47,639 nucleotides of DNA from Gammaproteobacteria bacterium (GTDB lineage Bacteria; Pseudomonadota; Gammaproteobacteria; Pseudomonadales; Pseudomonadaceae), in contig CAJCIO010000057.1 of assembly GCA_903970465.1 (NCBI GenBank), positions 1 through 47,639 on the forward strand. The letters are read 5' to 3'. The stretch's first letter is position 1; each line of letters begins with the position of its first letter. This document shows positions 17,507 to 26,559 of this stretch, one piece after another. A program made the translations under genes and the position numbers. Below the pieces are notes generated by a model, which saw nothing but the letters and a program-made list of their open reading frames with translations, ran no database searches and was not told the origin of the DNA.

Positions 17507-18436
17507 TCAGTCCGGCAAGCCCGGCGGGTTGATCTGCGAATGATCGATGCGCTCGGCATCCAGGCCCCAGCGCTCCAGCACGGCGGCGTACTGGCCACCG
17601 GCGATTGCGCCTTCCAGGGCGGTATGGATCGGCGTCACCAGGCCGTTGCCTTTACGCAGGGTCACCGCGATGTCGGCTTGCAGCGGCCAGCCACCGTTCA
17701 ACTGCCCGACCCGTTTAATGCCGCCACGGGTGGCAGCGATATAGGCCAGCAGCGAATTGGGCGCGAAGAACACATCCGCCCGCCCGGACTGCAACGCCAG
17801 GGTCGCGGCCGCCTGATCGTCGTAATACACCAGGGTGGCGGGCTCGACCCCGGCTTTCTCGTTGGCCTCGTTCCAGGCCAGCAGGACTTTCTCCTGATTG
17901 GTGCCGGAGCCCACGATCACCTTTAGCCCGGCGATGTCCTTGGCCTCTTTGATGGACGTGACGGGGTTGTTGTCCTTGACGTAGAAACCCAGCACGTCCT
18001 GGCGATAGGTGGCGAAATCAAAGCGTTTTTTGCGCGACTCGGTCACCGTGACGTTACTCAGCACGGCGTCATACTTGCCGGAGCTGACGCCCAGCGGCCA
18101 GTCTTCCCAACTGGTCTGCACCACCTTGAGCTGCAGGCCCAAGCTGTCGGCGATCAGCCGAGCGGTGTCGGCCTCGCTGCCGATGGTGGTCTTGTCGTCG
18201 CTGGCCAGCAGCGCCAAGGGCGGCCCCGAGGCACCGGCGATGGCCACGGTGAACGTGCCGGGCTCGACGAACTTGAAGCCCTGGGGGATCTGGGCAATGG
18301 CCGCCGGATTGCGCGGCGCATCGATAGGCGCCCGCTGCGGGCTGAGGTCGAATACCGGCGGCTGCTCGGCGGCCTGAGCCGGCAAGGCGATCACGGCGCC
18401 GATGGCCATGGCCAGCAAGGCGATGGGACGTTTCAT
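17507..18436 (-). CDS. Amino-acid-type ABC transporter periplasmic binding protein
   Basis: This 309-aa protein has a Sec signal peptide (MKRPIALLAMAIGAVIALPA, cut after AQA) and a type-II solute-binding fold (SBP_bac_3): IGSEADTARLIADSLGLQLK, WPLGVSSGKYDAVLSNVTVT, RKKRFDFATYRQDVLGFYVK, GLKVIVGSGTNQEKVL and LQSGRADVFFAPN. The pattern SNVTVTESRKKRFDF is typical of polar-amino-acid binding proteins. A linker of about 45 residues between the signal peptide and the lobe start (PPVFDLSPQRAPIDAPRN) is longer than usual. It works with the permease and ATPase immediately upstream. AAGGA lies 8 nt before the ATG. The exact ligand is not deducible. Confidence 0.88.
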   Translation of the reverse strand: MKRPIALLAMAIGAVIALPAQAAEQPPVFDLSPQRAPIDAPRNPAAIAQIPQGFKFVEPGTFTVAIAGASGPPLALLASDDKTTIGSEADTARLIADSLGLQLKVVQTSWEDWPLGVSSGKYDAVLSNVTVTESRKKRFDFATYRQDVLGFYVKDNNPVTSIKEAKDIAGLKVIVGSGTNQEKVLLAWNEANEKAGVEPATLVYYDDQAAATLALQSGRADVFFAPNSLLAYIAATRGGIKRVGQLNGGWPLQADIAVTLRKGNGLVTPIHTALEGAIAGGQYAAVLERWGLDAERIDHSQINPPGLPD

Positions 18437-18440
18437 GGGG

Positions 18441-19226
18441 TTATTCCTTTAACAGGTTGGCAGTCAGCACCTTGCCCAGAAAGGCAGCGGTGCGGGGGTG
18501 ACGCGGGTGTTGAAAAATGACTTCGGGCGGGCCTTGCTCGACCAGCTTGCCGTCGCACAGGAACACCACATGGTCGGCCACCTCGCGGGCAAAGCCGATC
18601 TCGTGGGTGACCACCACCAGGGTGGTGCCGGACGCCGCCAGGCGGCGAATCACATCGAGCACCTCGCCGACCAGTTCCGGGTCCAGCGCCGAGGTGGGCT
18701 CATCGAACAACAGCACCTTGGGACGCAGCGCCAGGGCCCGGGCGATGGCCACCCGCTGCTGCTGGCCGCCGGACAGCTGCCTGGGGTAGGCATCGGCCTT
18801 GTCTTGCAGGCCGACCGTAGCCAGTAGCGCCAGGGCCTGATCGCGGGCCTCGGCCTTGCGCCACAATTTGTGCGCCAGCGGCGCCTCGGTGATGTTTTGA
18901 AGCACGGTCAGGTGGCCGAACAGGTTGAAGTTCTGGAACACGAAGCCCACGTGCAAGCGGCGCTTGAGCACTTCGCGCTCCTTGAGCTCGTGCAGGTGGA
19001 CGCCCTTGCGCCGATAGCCGACGTATTCGCCGTCGATGGTGATGTGCCCGGCGTCGACCTTTTCCAGGTGGTTGATGGTGCGCAGCAGGGTCGACTTGCC
19101 CGACCCGGACGGGCCGAGAATCACCGTGACCTTGCCGGGCTCTACTGTCAGGTCGATGTCGTCGAGCACCCACTGGTTGCCGAAGCGCTTGCTGACGTTC
19201 TGGATCTGGATTCGACCTTCAGCCAT
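18441..19226 (-). CDS. Polar amino-acid ABC transporter ATPase
   Basis: The 261-aa ATPase has Walker [10 protein letters not shown] (about 36-44), the signature [15 protein letters not shown], Walker [15 protein letters not shown] and the switch [17 protein letters not shown], all intact. It belongs to the GlnQ/HisP subfamily. The insert [17 protein letters not shown] between Walker A and the Q-loop resembles the HisP/ArgT-type ATPases. Its start overlaps the permease end by 8 nt, and the binding protein follows after 4 nt, so the three subunits are translationally linked. It energises import across the inner membrane. Confidence 0.92.
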   Translation of the reverse strand: MAEGRIQIQNVSKRFGNQWVLDDIDLTVEPGKVTVILGPSGSGKSTLLRTINHLEKVDAGHITIDGEYVGYRRKGVHLHELKEREVLKRRLHVGFVFQNFNLFGHLTVLQNITEAPLAHKLWRKAEARDQALALLATVGLQDKADAYPRQLSGGQQQRVAIARALALRPKVLLFDEPTSALDPELVGEVLDVIRRLAASGTTLVVVTHEIGFAREVADHVVFLCDGKLVEQGPPEVIFQHPRHPRTAAFLGKVLTANLLKE

Positions 19227-20175
19227 GGGCCTTCTCCTTCAGCCAGCCGCGCAGGCGCTGCAGCGACGTGGCTGGCAGCTGGCGCAGGGCGCCGCGGGCG
19301 AAATGGCGCTCGACGTAATACTGCAGGCTGGTCAGCACCGTAGTAATCAGCAGGTACCAGACCGTGGCGACGATCAACAGCGGGATCACCGCCTGGGTCC
19401 GGTTGTAGATCACTTGCACTGTGTAAAAGAGTTCCGGCATGGCCAGCACGTAGGCGATCGAGGTGCCCTTGACCAGGCCAATCACTTCATTGAACGCGGT
19501 GGGCACGATGGAGCGCAGCGCCTGGGGCAGGATGATGCGAAAGATCCGTCGGCTGGCGGGCAACCCCAGGGCCGCGGCCGCTTCATGCTGGCCGGGGTCG
19601 ACGCCAAGGATGCCGCCACGAATGATTTCGGCGGTATAGGCCGCCTGCATCATCCCCAGCCCCAATGCTGCGACCGCGAACTGGCTGAGCACGTCCACCG
19701 TCGACCACTGGTACCAGACCGTGTCGGTAAACGGTAGGCCCAGGCTGATGTGGTCATACAGGTAGGCAAAGTTGTAGAGGATGATCAACACCAGCAGCGC
19801 GGGGATCGAGCGGAAGAACCAGATATAGCCCCAGGCCAGGCCCCCCAACAACGGCGAGCCGGACAACCGCGCCAGCGCCAGAGCGGTCCCGAGCACAGTG
19901 CTGAGCACGGTCGCCGCCAGGGTCAGCAACAGCGTCTTGGCCAGCCCCTTGAGCACCGCAGGCGCGAGGAACCAATGGGCGAATACGCCCCACTCCCAGC
20001 GCGGATTGCTCGCCAGCGAGTGCACTATGCCCAGCAGTACCAGTGCGGCGAAGGCCGAGCCGATCCAGCGCCACGGGTGACGCGCGGGGATGACCGTGAG
20101 CGTCGTGTCGATCGCTGGCGGCGCGGTCTCTTCATGGCTGTCGCGATAGCCGACGGCTTGAGTAACGATGGGCAT
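19219..20175 (-). CDS. Polar amino-acid ABC transporter permease
   Basis: The 318-aa permease starts at [13 protein letters not shown] with AAGGAG 7 nt upstream; the frame continues 7 codons further but those overlap the ribosome site. It has a cytoplasmic N-terminus, a first helix ([19 protein letters not shown]), and the HisMQ-type core. The EAA loop [22 protein letters not shown] contacts the ATPase, and [19 protein letters not shown] is the conserved segment after it. Only one permease gene is present, so it probably forms a homodimer. Ten nt separate it from the TonB receptor upstream. Confidence 0.9.
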   Translation of the reverse strand: MPIVTQAVGYRDSHEETAPPAIDTTLTVIPARHPWRWIGSAFAALVLLGIVHSLASNPRWEWGVFAHWFLAPAVLKGLAKTLLLTLAATVLSTVLGTALALARLSGSPLLGGLAWGYIWFFRSIPALLVLIILYNFAYLYDHISLGLPFTDTVWYQWSTVDVLSQFAVAALGLGMMQAAYTAEIIRGGILGVDPGQHEAAAALGLPASRRIFRIILPQALRSIVPTAFNEVIGLVKGTSIAYVLAMPELFYTVQVIYNRTQAVIPLLIVATVWYLLITTVLTSLQYYVERHFARGALRQLPATSLQRLRGWLKEKAHG

Positions 20176-20185
20176 GGCAAGCTCC

Positions 20186-22642
20186 TTAAAAGGCATACGT
20201 CAAGCGGGTGTAGTAGTAGCCACCGGTGAACCCGTAAGGCGAGTAGGTCCCGTAGCCACTGACCATGGTCGATGACGGCACGCCTTGTTTCTTGGGATAC
20301 ACGTCGAACAGGTTCTTGGCGCCGATGGCCACATTGAGGCTCTTGGTCAGGCTGTAGCCGACATCCAGGTCGGTGATCCACTGCGCGTTCCAGGTCCGGT
20401 CCAGGGAGCGGTCATCGGCATCGTTGACCTCTTTCCACGAGCCATAGCGGGTCAGCCCGAGGTTGACGTTGAATTTGTCGATGCTCCAATTGCCGCCCAG
20501 GATCAACTTGGTCTTGGGCTGCACGGTGGTCAGCACGTTGCGCGCCTTGCGGTCCATCAGCTCGTAGGAGGCGCCGCCGATGTCGGTGCTGCCGGAGCTG
20601 TTGAGGATGTCGGTCTGGTTCCAGTTGAAGGCCGCCGTGTATTTCAGTGAGCCCCAGGCGCCCAGATCCTGCTTGTAGTTGCTGACCAGATCGAGGCCTT
20701 TGGTGCGGGTGTCGGCGCCGTTGAGGAAGTACTGGCCGCCCGAGGTGGAGGTGATGCCGTTGGCTTGCAGCACCTGTGTCACCTCGTTGCCCAGCAGCGT
20801 GCCGGTGAGGGTGATGCGGTCGCGGATATTGACCACGTAGGCGTCGGCCGTGAGGGTCAGGCGATCGGTGGGCGTGTAGGTCAGGCCCAGGCTGAAGTTG
20901 GTCGAGCGCTCGGGCTTGAGGGATTTGGCGCCCAGCGCCTTGGCCGCAGCGGAATCCACCGGCAGCACGCCGTAGTTGATCGACTGGTAGACACCGTCGA
21001 CCACCCCATAAGTGGTCGAGCGCGCGCTGAACAGGCTGTTGGCCAGCGACGGCGCGCGAAAGCCGTTGCTGACGGTGCCGCGCACTGCGAGTTGCGGGGT
21101 GAACTCGTAGCGGGTGGTGATCTTGCCGCTGCGCGTCGCGCCTACGCCTTCGTTGTAGTGCTCATAGCGCAGCGCGGTCCCCAGGTACCATTGCGGCAGC
21201 GGATGGACGCCGAAGTCCACATAGCTGGCGACGCTGTTGCGGCTGGCGCTGGCTTCTTCGTCGGGCGAGATACCGTTGGTGACCTGAGCGCCGGACGAGG
21301 CGCAATTGCCCGGTGCCACACAGTAGCCGCCGTCGGCATAGGAGGCGTAGCCGCCCTTCTTTACCTCGTAGCTGTCACGTCGGTGCTCCAGGCCCCAGGA
21401 CACGTCCAGTGGCTTGCTCAGGCCGATGTCGTAGTTGCGCTTGAGGTCGAGGTTGGTGGTCAGTTCATCCGAGACCCAGGTGCCGTTGGTGAAATGGTTG
21501 GGGGTGGCTTCGCCCAGCGACGGGTTCTGGTTGTGGTAACTGCCCTGCTCGGCCTCGTTGCGCCCGTAGGTGGTCGACAGGTCCCAGTCCCAGGCGCCGA
21601 CCAGGCCTTTGGCGCCGCCGGCGACCTGGTAGTCGTCTTCCTTGATGGTCCAGACCGGCACGTACCCGGCGGGGTAGCCATTGGGGCCGGTGGTGATGGT
21701 GTTGGTAATGGTCGGCAGGCGGAAGTTCTGCCCCTGCTCGGCCTCGCGATGCGACACCGTGCTGAAGGAGTACAGGCTCAGCGTGTCGTTGAGCGGCAGT
21801 TCAGCGTTGTAGGCCAGGTTGAGCAAATCGATCTTCGGCGTACCGTAGCCGCCGTAGGTCGACTTGCCCGCCCTGTCGTAGGCCTGGGCATAGGAGTAGC
21901 CATTGGCGCTGGCCTTGTTGTCGTCATTTTGAGTGCGTGCATCGAGGGACAAATGCACGATGCCGCCTTCGCCGATTTCGAAGCCCTTGTCCAGGCTCTG
22001 CTGCACGGTCTGTTTCTTGCCGTCGTAGCCCTGACCGGCGTTGCTCACCGAGGTGCCACTGGCGTCGGCCTTGAGGATCACGTTGATGACCCCGGCGATC
22101 GCGTCCGAGCCGTACTGGGCGGCCGCGCCGTCACGCAGGACCTCGACGTGATCGATGGCACCGATGGGGATCATGTCGAGGTCCACCGGTGCGGCGCCGG
22201 TGTTGATGCCATTGATGTTCAAGGTGGCGGCGGTATGGCGGCGCTTGCCATTGATCAGCACCAGTACCTCGGCGGCATTCAGCCCGCGCAGGTTTGGCGC
22301 GCGGGCCATGCCGCTGGCGTCCCAGCCGGTCTTTTCCGGCAAGCTCAACGAGGGGATGACAGCACTCAGGGCCTCCATGAGCCCAGGTTTGCCAGTGGCT
22401 TGCAGCTGTTTGGCACTGACCACGTCGATGGGCACCGGGCTGCTGGTCACGGTGCGCTGTTCGCCGCCGCGGTTACCGGTGACGACGACCGTGCCCAGGG
22501 CTGATTCATCGGCGCGGGCGCCGCTGGCAAACAGCACGCCGGTCATGGCGAGCGCCAAGGGCCTCAGGGTCGATGCGGGGATGAAAGGCTTGCGTTCAAA
22601 AGCGCGTCCGATGCGTCCTGTGCGCTGGTTGACGAATTCCAT
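20186..22642 (-). CDS. TonB-dependent outer-membrane receptor, first gene of the ABC-oxidase operon
   Basis: I place the start at MEFVNQRTGRIGRAF (22642), giving 818 aa with a signal-like segment TLRPLALAMTGVLFASG ending in ARA near residue 45. The frame is open to 22807, but that extension looks untranslated. A TonB-box-like ALGTVVVTG is followed by the plug domain (VLVLINGKRRH, IDHVEVLRDGAAAQYGSDA, GVINVILKAD) and a 22-strand-type barrel ending in YYYTRLTYAF, with terminal Phe as required for outer-membrane insertion. There is no FecA-type signalling domain. It leads the operon with an ABC importer, flavin oxidase and RidA, so the substrate is probably an amino compound, free or conjugated, rather than a siderophore. 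A paralogue is encoded at 27662-30094. Confidence 0.88.
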   Translation of the reverse strand: MEFVNQRTGRIGRAFERKPFIPASTLRPLALAMTGVLFASGARADESALGTVVVTGNRGGEQRTVTSSPVPIDVVSAKQLQATGKPGLMEALSAVIPSLSLPEKTGWDASGMARAPNLRGLNAAEVLVLINGKRRHTAATLNINGINTGAAPVDLDMIPIGAIDHVEVLRDGAAAQYGSDAIAGVINVILKADASGTSVSNAGQGYDGKKQTVQQSLDKGFEIGEGGIVHLSLDARTQNDDNKASANGYSYAQAYDRAGKSTYGGYGTPKIDLLNLAYNAELPLNDTLSLYSFSTVSHREAEQGQNFRLPTITNTITTGPNGYPAGYVPVWTIKEDDYQVAGGAKGLVGAWDWDLSTTYGRNEAEQGSYHNQNPSLGEATPNHFTNGTWVSDELTTNLDLKRNYDIGLSKPLDVSWGLEHRRDSYEVKKGGYASYADGGYCVAPGNCASSGAQVTNGISPDEEASASRNSVASYVDFGVHPLPQWYLGTALRYEHYNEGVGATRSGKITTRYEFTPQLAVRGTVSNGFRAPSLANSLFSARSTTYGVVDGVYQSINYGVLPVDSAAAKALGAKSLKPERSTNFSLGLTYTPTDRLTLTADAYVVNIRDRITLTGTLLGNEVTQVLQANGITSTSGGQYFLNGADTRTKGLDLVSNYKQDLGAWGSLKYTAAFNWNQTDILNSSGSTDIGGASYELMDRKARNVLTTVQPKTKLILGGNWSIDKFNVNLGLTRYGSWKEVNDADDRSLDRTWNAQWITDLDVGYSLTKSLNVAIGAKNLFDVYPKKQGVPSSTMVSGYGTYSPYGFTGGYYYTRLTYAF

Positions 22643-23104
22643 ATCGAAGGGTGACTCCCGTCCAACACCTGCGAGCAGGCACCCGTCCGGGGTGCTGATA
22701 GGCTGCAGGCCTGATCTGATGGTTACCATCCGGGGTTGGGTAGGTGGTCTGGGCATCAAGATAAGAGAATAACCAAGGTCGGCATAATTCGATTTGGGTA
22801 TAGGCATGTATGATTTAATTTTATTGTTTTTGCTGTTTTTAATTACAAATCCGAATTTACCCCCGCGATTGCTAGACGATTCCAGACACCGCTGGAGGCG
22901 ACGCTCAGAAAACGCCCAAGGCGAATCCGACCCAATCTATAATTTAATGTCGCTTATCAAATATTATTACCGATTTTCATAATTAGCATAGATCGAAAGA
23001 TAATTTCACAGCCCTTTCCCATGCTCATATTCTCGGCTCCCCTGCCCCTGTTCAGCGCGCGCGCAGTGCCGCGTCTGCAGGCGTTATCCGAGGAGAACAC
23101 CCCC
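22643..23104. other. AT-rich divergent promoter region
   Basis: This 462-nt region separates the minus-strand TonB operon from the plus-strand dehydrogenase. The stretch 22795-22990 is strongly AT-rich compared with the genes. AATTCGATTTG (22786-22796) and CAAATCCGAATT (22846-22857) are inverted arms differing by one inserted base, a possible looped operator. A short frame at 22794-22982 has no ribosome site and no recognisable sequence, and I do not call it a gene. Confidence 0.4.
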
Positions 23105-24064
23105 ATGAGCGAACTGCTGATTGCCAGCCAGATGGACGCATCTTTCAACCAGGCACTTCGCGAGCAACTGGCCCAGAGTCACCCTGGCGCGCGACTGATC
23201 GATGTGCCCAACGGCGTACCCAGCGACCTGCCCCCAGCCGCCAGCGTGTTGCTTGGGCGGCCGATCAATGTGCGCGGCTACCAGGCTGGGGATACGCCCC
23301 CACCTGGCTGGCCCTACAACCTGCGCTGGATTCAGGTGGTGTCTTCAGGCCTGGATGCCTATCCGGACTGGTTCTTCGCTGGTCCGCCCGTCAGCACCGC
23401 GCGCGGCAGCGCCAGCGACCCCATAGCCGAGTACGTGCTGGCGGCGATCTTTGCCTACAACAAGCATCTGCCGGATATCTGGGTGCAGGATGCCGATTGG
23501 CAATTCACCGCACTGACGCCAGTGCAAGGCCAGACGCTGGGCCTCCTCGGCTTCGGCTCCATTGGCAGCAGCCTGGCACGCAAGGCGCAGGCACTGGGCC
23601 TGAAGGTCATCACCCTGCGCCAAAGCGCTACGCCACCCGACGTCGAGGGCGTGCAGACGGCCCGTGACATTCACCACCTCTTCAGCGCAGCCGATCATCT
23701 GGTCGTGGCCGCACCGCTCACTCCACAGACCCGGCACCTGATCAACGCCAAGGTGTTGGCCAGCGCCAAGCCGGGGCAGCACTTGATCAACATCGCCCGC
23801 GGCGGCCTGCTGGACCAGGACGCCCTGCTCGACGCGCTGGACCACGGCTCGCTGGGGTTCGCCACGCTGGATGTCACCGAACCGGAACCCTTGCCTGCGG
23901 GGCACCGCCTGTACAGCCATCCGAAAGTACGGCTCTCACCCCATACCTCCGCCATCTCCACCCAGACCGGCGAAGCGATCAGGGCGATCTTCCTCGACAA
24001 TTTGCAGCGGTTTGTGGATCAGCAGCCGCTGGTGAACCTCGCCGATCGTAGCCGCGGGTATTGA
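23105..24064 (+). CDS. NAD(P)-dependent D-2-hydroxyacid dehydrogenase
   Basis: The 319-aa protein starts at MSELLIASQMD with GAGGAG 8 nt upstream. The Rossmann motif LGLLGFGSIGSSLARKA lies near residue 140, and the catalytic triad is visible as NIARGG (Arg), DVTEPEPLP (Glu) and LSPHTSA (His). The family reduces 2-keto acids or oxidises D-2-hydroxy acids. Sequence around the substrate loop (RGSASDPIAEYVLAA) is of the phosphoglycerate-dehydrogenase-like class and not a clear match to GhrA/B or KguD. It is convergent, 11 nt apart, with the DenD-type gene, which also acts on a hydroxy acid, so it may belong to the same sugar-acid pathway. Substrate unknown. Confidence 0.83.
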   Translation: MSELLIASQMDASFNQALREQLAQSHPGARLIDVPNGVPSDLPPAASVLLGRPINVRGYQAGDTPPPGWPYNLRWIQVVSSGLDAYPDWFFAGPPVSTARGSASDPIAEYVLAAIFAYNKHLPDIWVQDADWQFTALTPVQGQTLGLLGFGSIGSSLARKAQALGLKVITLRQSATPPDVEGVQTARDIHHLFSAADHLVVAAPLTPQTRHLINAKVLASAKPGQHLINIARGGLLDQDALLDALDHGSLGFATLDVTEPEPLPAGHRLYSHPKVRLSPHTSAISTQTGEAIRAIFLDNLQRFVDQQPLVNLADRSRGY

Positions 24065-24075
24065 TACCCTCAGGC

Positions 24076-25056
24076 TCAATCAGTTTGGGGCGGATACTCG
24101 GCAATGAACTGCCCGATCACGTCGGCGAAATCGTGATCGGCGGTGAACCCTAGGCTTTTCGCATACCGGGCGGTGAACGACCCCGGCCATGAAGCGACAA
24201 TGCGCTCGATGGCCGGATCCGATTCGAGACGAATCCGCCCCGCCACTTCATCCCCCGCAGTTCGGCGCAACGCATCGATCATCTCGGCGACGGTGATCGA
24301 CAAGCCCGGCAGATTGATCACCCTCCCTTCATTCAGACGTGCCCCTGGCAGCTCGTGCCCGAGGATCAGGTTGTTGATGGCTTGCATCGGCGACATCAGC
24401 CACAACCGGGTGTCCAGCGGCACGGGGCAAACGCTGTCCTGGCCATTGAGCGGCTCACGGATGATGCCGCTGGCAAAGCTCGATGCCGCCCTGTTGGGCT
24501 TGCCGGGGCGCACCACGATGGTCGGCATCCGCAGGCTACGCCCATCGACGAAACCACGGCGGCTGTAATCGGCCAGCAGCAGGTCGTTCATGGCCTTTTG
24601 CGTGCCATAGGAGCTTTGTGGCGCCCATACCTGGCCGTCCTCGACCTGCGCCGGCAGTCGTCCGCCAAACACGGCGACCGAACTGGTCATTACCCACCGA
24701 GGGCAGGTCCCCAGGGCACGAACGCGTTCCAGCAGCGCCTGGGTGGCGCTGAAGTTGATGCGCATGCCCAGTTCGAAATCCTGCTCGGCCTGACTCGACA
24801 CCACGGCGGCCAGATGAAAGATGCTGTCCGTGCGGGTATCGATCAGGCCTTCGAGCACCTGCGGATCGGCGATATCGCCGCACACTGCCTGCACGCGCCC
24901 ATCATCGATACCGCTGAGCGGCACCACATCGAAGCCGACGATGCGGCTGATCGGGCGCTCAGTCCCTTGACGATCAGTCAACGTACCGCGCTGCAACAGG
25001 GCTTCGATCAAGCGCCGGCCCAGAAATCCGGCGGCACCGGTCACAAGAATATTCAT
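24076..25056 (-). CDS. denD: DenD-type D-erythronate dehydrogenase (extended SDR)
   Basis: The 326-aa extended short-chain dehydrogenase starts MNILVTGAAGFLGRRL (NAD-binding TGxxGxxG, residues 6-13), with GAGGAG 8 nt upstream. The catalytic YGTQKAMND (YxxxK) lies near residue 149 and the serine in MTSSVAVFGG upstream of it. The stretch MRMPTIVVRPGKPNRAASSF-like (RMPTIVVRPGKPNRAAS) is characteristic of the D-erythronate dehydrogenase family, which oxidises C2 of D-erythronate 4-carbon acids. The downstream enzymes of that pathway (OtnC/OtnI or DtnK/PdxA2) are not in the window. The MFS gene lies 16 nt upstream in the same operon. Family call good; substrate by homology. Confidence 0.8.
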   Translation of the reverse strand: MNILVTGAAGFLGRRLIEALLQRGTLTDRQGTERPISRIVGFDVVPLSGIDDGRVQAVCGDIADPQVLEGLIDTRTDSIFHLAAVVSSQAEQDFELGMRINFSATQALLERVRALGTCPRWVMTSSVAVFGGRLPAQVEDGQVWAPQSSYGTQKAMNDLLLADYSRRGFVDGRSLRMPTIVVRPGKPNRAASSFASGIIREPLNGQDSVCPVPLDTRLWLMSPMQAINNLILGHELPGARLNEGRVINLPGLSITVAEMIDALRRTAGDEVAGRIRLESDPAIERIVASWPGSFTARYAKSLGFTADHDFADVIGQFIAEYPPQTD

Positions 25057-25072
25057 CGACTACTCCTCAGCT

Positions 25073-26383
25073 TCAGCGGTTAACCAGTTTGGCGGGAATC
25101 CGGAATATCAACGCAGCGCCGAGAAACAGCGCGCTGGCCATCACGTACATGCCGATAGTGGTGCTGTGCGTCATGTCCTTGAGAAAGCCCATCAGGTAGG
25201 GCGAGACGAAGCCGGCCAGGTTGCCCCAGGAGTTGATCAAGGCGATCCCTGCGGCGGCGGCCGTGCCCCCGAGGAACGCCGTCGGCAGGCTCCAGAACAG
25301 CGGCAGCGTGCTCAATGCCCCCATGGCGCCGAGGGTCAGGCCGATCATCGACAGGGTGAAGTTGTCGCTCCAGGTCGCGGAAATGATCAAGCCGATGCCG
25401 CCGACGATCGCCGTCAGCGCCAGGTGCCAGCGGCGCTCGCGCACCCGGTCGGCGTGGCGCGACACCAGCAGCATGGTCGCGGCGGCAGCACCGTAGGGAA
25501 TCGCGGTCAACAGACCGATCTGCAGGATGTCGGTGACACCTGCTTGACGCACCAGGGTGGGCAGCCAGAAGCCCACGGTGTAGAAGCCGGCGATCATGCA
25601 GAAGTAGATGCCGGTCAACAGCCAGATGCGCGGCTGGCGAAACACCTCGCGCACGCTGTGGGCGACATGGCCCTGAGCTTCGGCATCGATGCGTGATTGC
25701 AGCAGGGTTTTCTGTTCATCACTCAGCCAGCCGGCGTGGGAAATCCGGTCACTCAGGCAAAAGATCACCAGGATTCCCACGGCGATCGAAGGTATCCCCT
25801 CGATGAAAAATAGCCACTGCCATCCCGCATAGCCATGAGCGCCGTTGAACGCCGCCATCAGCCAGCCCGACAATGGCGCGCCGATCAGGCCTGACAGCGG
25901 CACGGCGGTGGCGAACAGCGCAAACATCTTGCCGCGCCGGTGGGTCGGAAACCAATACGACAGATAAAGGATGACGCCTGGATAGAACCCGGCTTCGGCC
26001 AGGCCCAGCAGGAAGCGCATGATATAGAACGACATAGGCGTGCTGACGAAGGCCATGCAGGAGGAGATCACCCCCCAACTGATCATGATGCGAGCGATCC
26101 ACAGCCGCGCGCCGACTCGGTGCAGAATCAGATTGCTGGGGATTTCCACCAGAAAGTAAGCAATGAAGAAGATACCGGCACCCAGGCCGTACACGGCTTC
26201 CGAAAAATGCAGATCGTCAGACATTTGCAGCTTGGCGAAGCCGACATTGACGCGATCCAGATACGCCACCAGATAACACAGCAACAGCAGTGGCAAGATA
26301 CGCCAGGCCGCCCTGCGATATGCCGCATCCTCGCTCGCATCCACGGGCGTGCTGATGGCGTGTTGAGTCAGTGATTCACTCAT
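25073..26383 (-). CDS. MFS transporter, anion:cation symporter family (sugar-acid type)
   Basis: The 436-aa carrier has 12 predicted membrane helices and the ACS-family features: LLCYLVAYLDRVNVGFAKL in helix 1, loop 2-3 LHRVGARLWIARIMISWG, and RFLLGLAEAGFYPGVILYLS in helix 4. The family imports organic anions such as hexuronates, tartrate and sugar acids with protons. Cotranscription with the DenD-type dehydrogenase suggests uptake of erythronate or a related acid. The cytoplasmic N-terminus (residues 1-25) is hydrophilic. The start has GGGATAGAG directly before ATG. A GntR/FadR-type regulator is divergently encoded. Confidence 0.87.
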   Translation of the reverse strand: MSESLTQHAISTPVDASEDAAYRRAAWRILPLLLLCYLVAYLDRVNVGFAKLQMSDDLHFSEAVYGLGAGIFFIAYFLVEIPSNLILHRVGARLWIARIMISWGVISSCMAFVSTPMSFYIMRFLLGLAEAGFYPGVILYLSYWFPTHRRGKMFALFATAVPLSGLIGAPLSGWLMAAFNGAHGYAGWQWLFFIEGIPSIAVGILVIFCLSDRISHAGWLSDEQKTLLQSRIDAEAQGHVAHSVREVFRQPRIWLLTGIYFCMIAGFYTVGFWLPTLVRQAGVTDILQIGLLTAIPYGAAAATMLLVSRHADRVRERRWHLALTAIVGGIGLIISATWSDNFTLSMIGLTLGAMGALSTLPLFWSLPTAFLGGTAAAAGIALINSWGNLAGFVSPYLMGFLKDMTHSTTIGMYVMASALFLGAALIFRIPAKLVNR

Positions 26384-26559
26384 CTCTATCCCATCCCTTT
26401 ATTTTTGTAGTGGGGTGATGTTGTGCGGGGCGTTGACCACAGCCGTCCCGTGCCGCGAGAGAAATAACATAATACGTCATACGAATTCAAGACTAGCAGT
26501 CAGCAGGACGCGGCGCTGAAAATGCAGTAACGTTCGCAGCTTTGGACCTAGAGATTTCC
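26384..26559. promoter_or_regulatory. Divergent promoter region between MFS transporter and GntR regulator
   Basis: The region 26466-26490 is AT-rich and holds AATACGTCATACGAATT, where ATACG occurs twice 7 bp apart; FadR-type regulators often bind short sites of this kind. No exact palindrome is visible, so the operator assignment is weak. Confidence 0.35.

Noticed and set aside
20765..22504. 579-codon open frame on the plus strand
   Set aside because: It is fully antisense to the TonB receptor, has no ribosome site or recognisable domain, and has the valine/glycine/alanine bias expected from the complement of GC-rich coding DNA.
22794..22982. 62-codon AT-rich frame with a hydrophobic start
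   Set aside because: No ribosome site, very AT-rich composition, and placement in a divergent promoter region.
23105..24064. 2-hydroxyacid dehydrogenase as the missing KguD
   Set aside because: It is 13 kb from the kgu block, has no PtxS box in front of it, and its substrate-loop sequence does not clearly match KguD.
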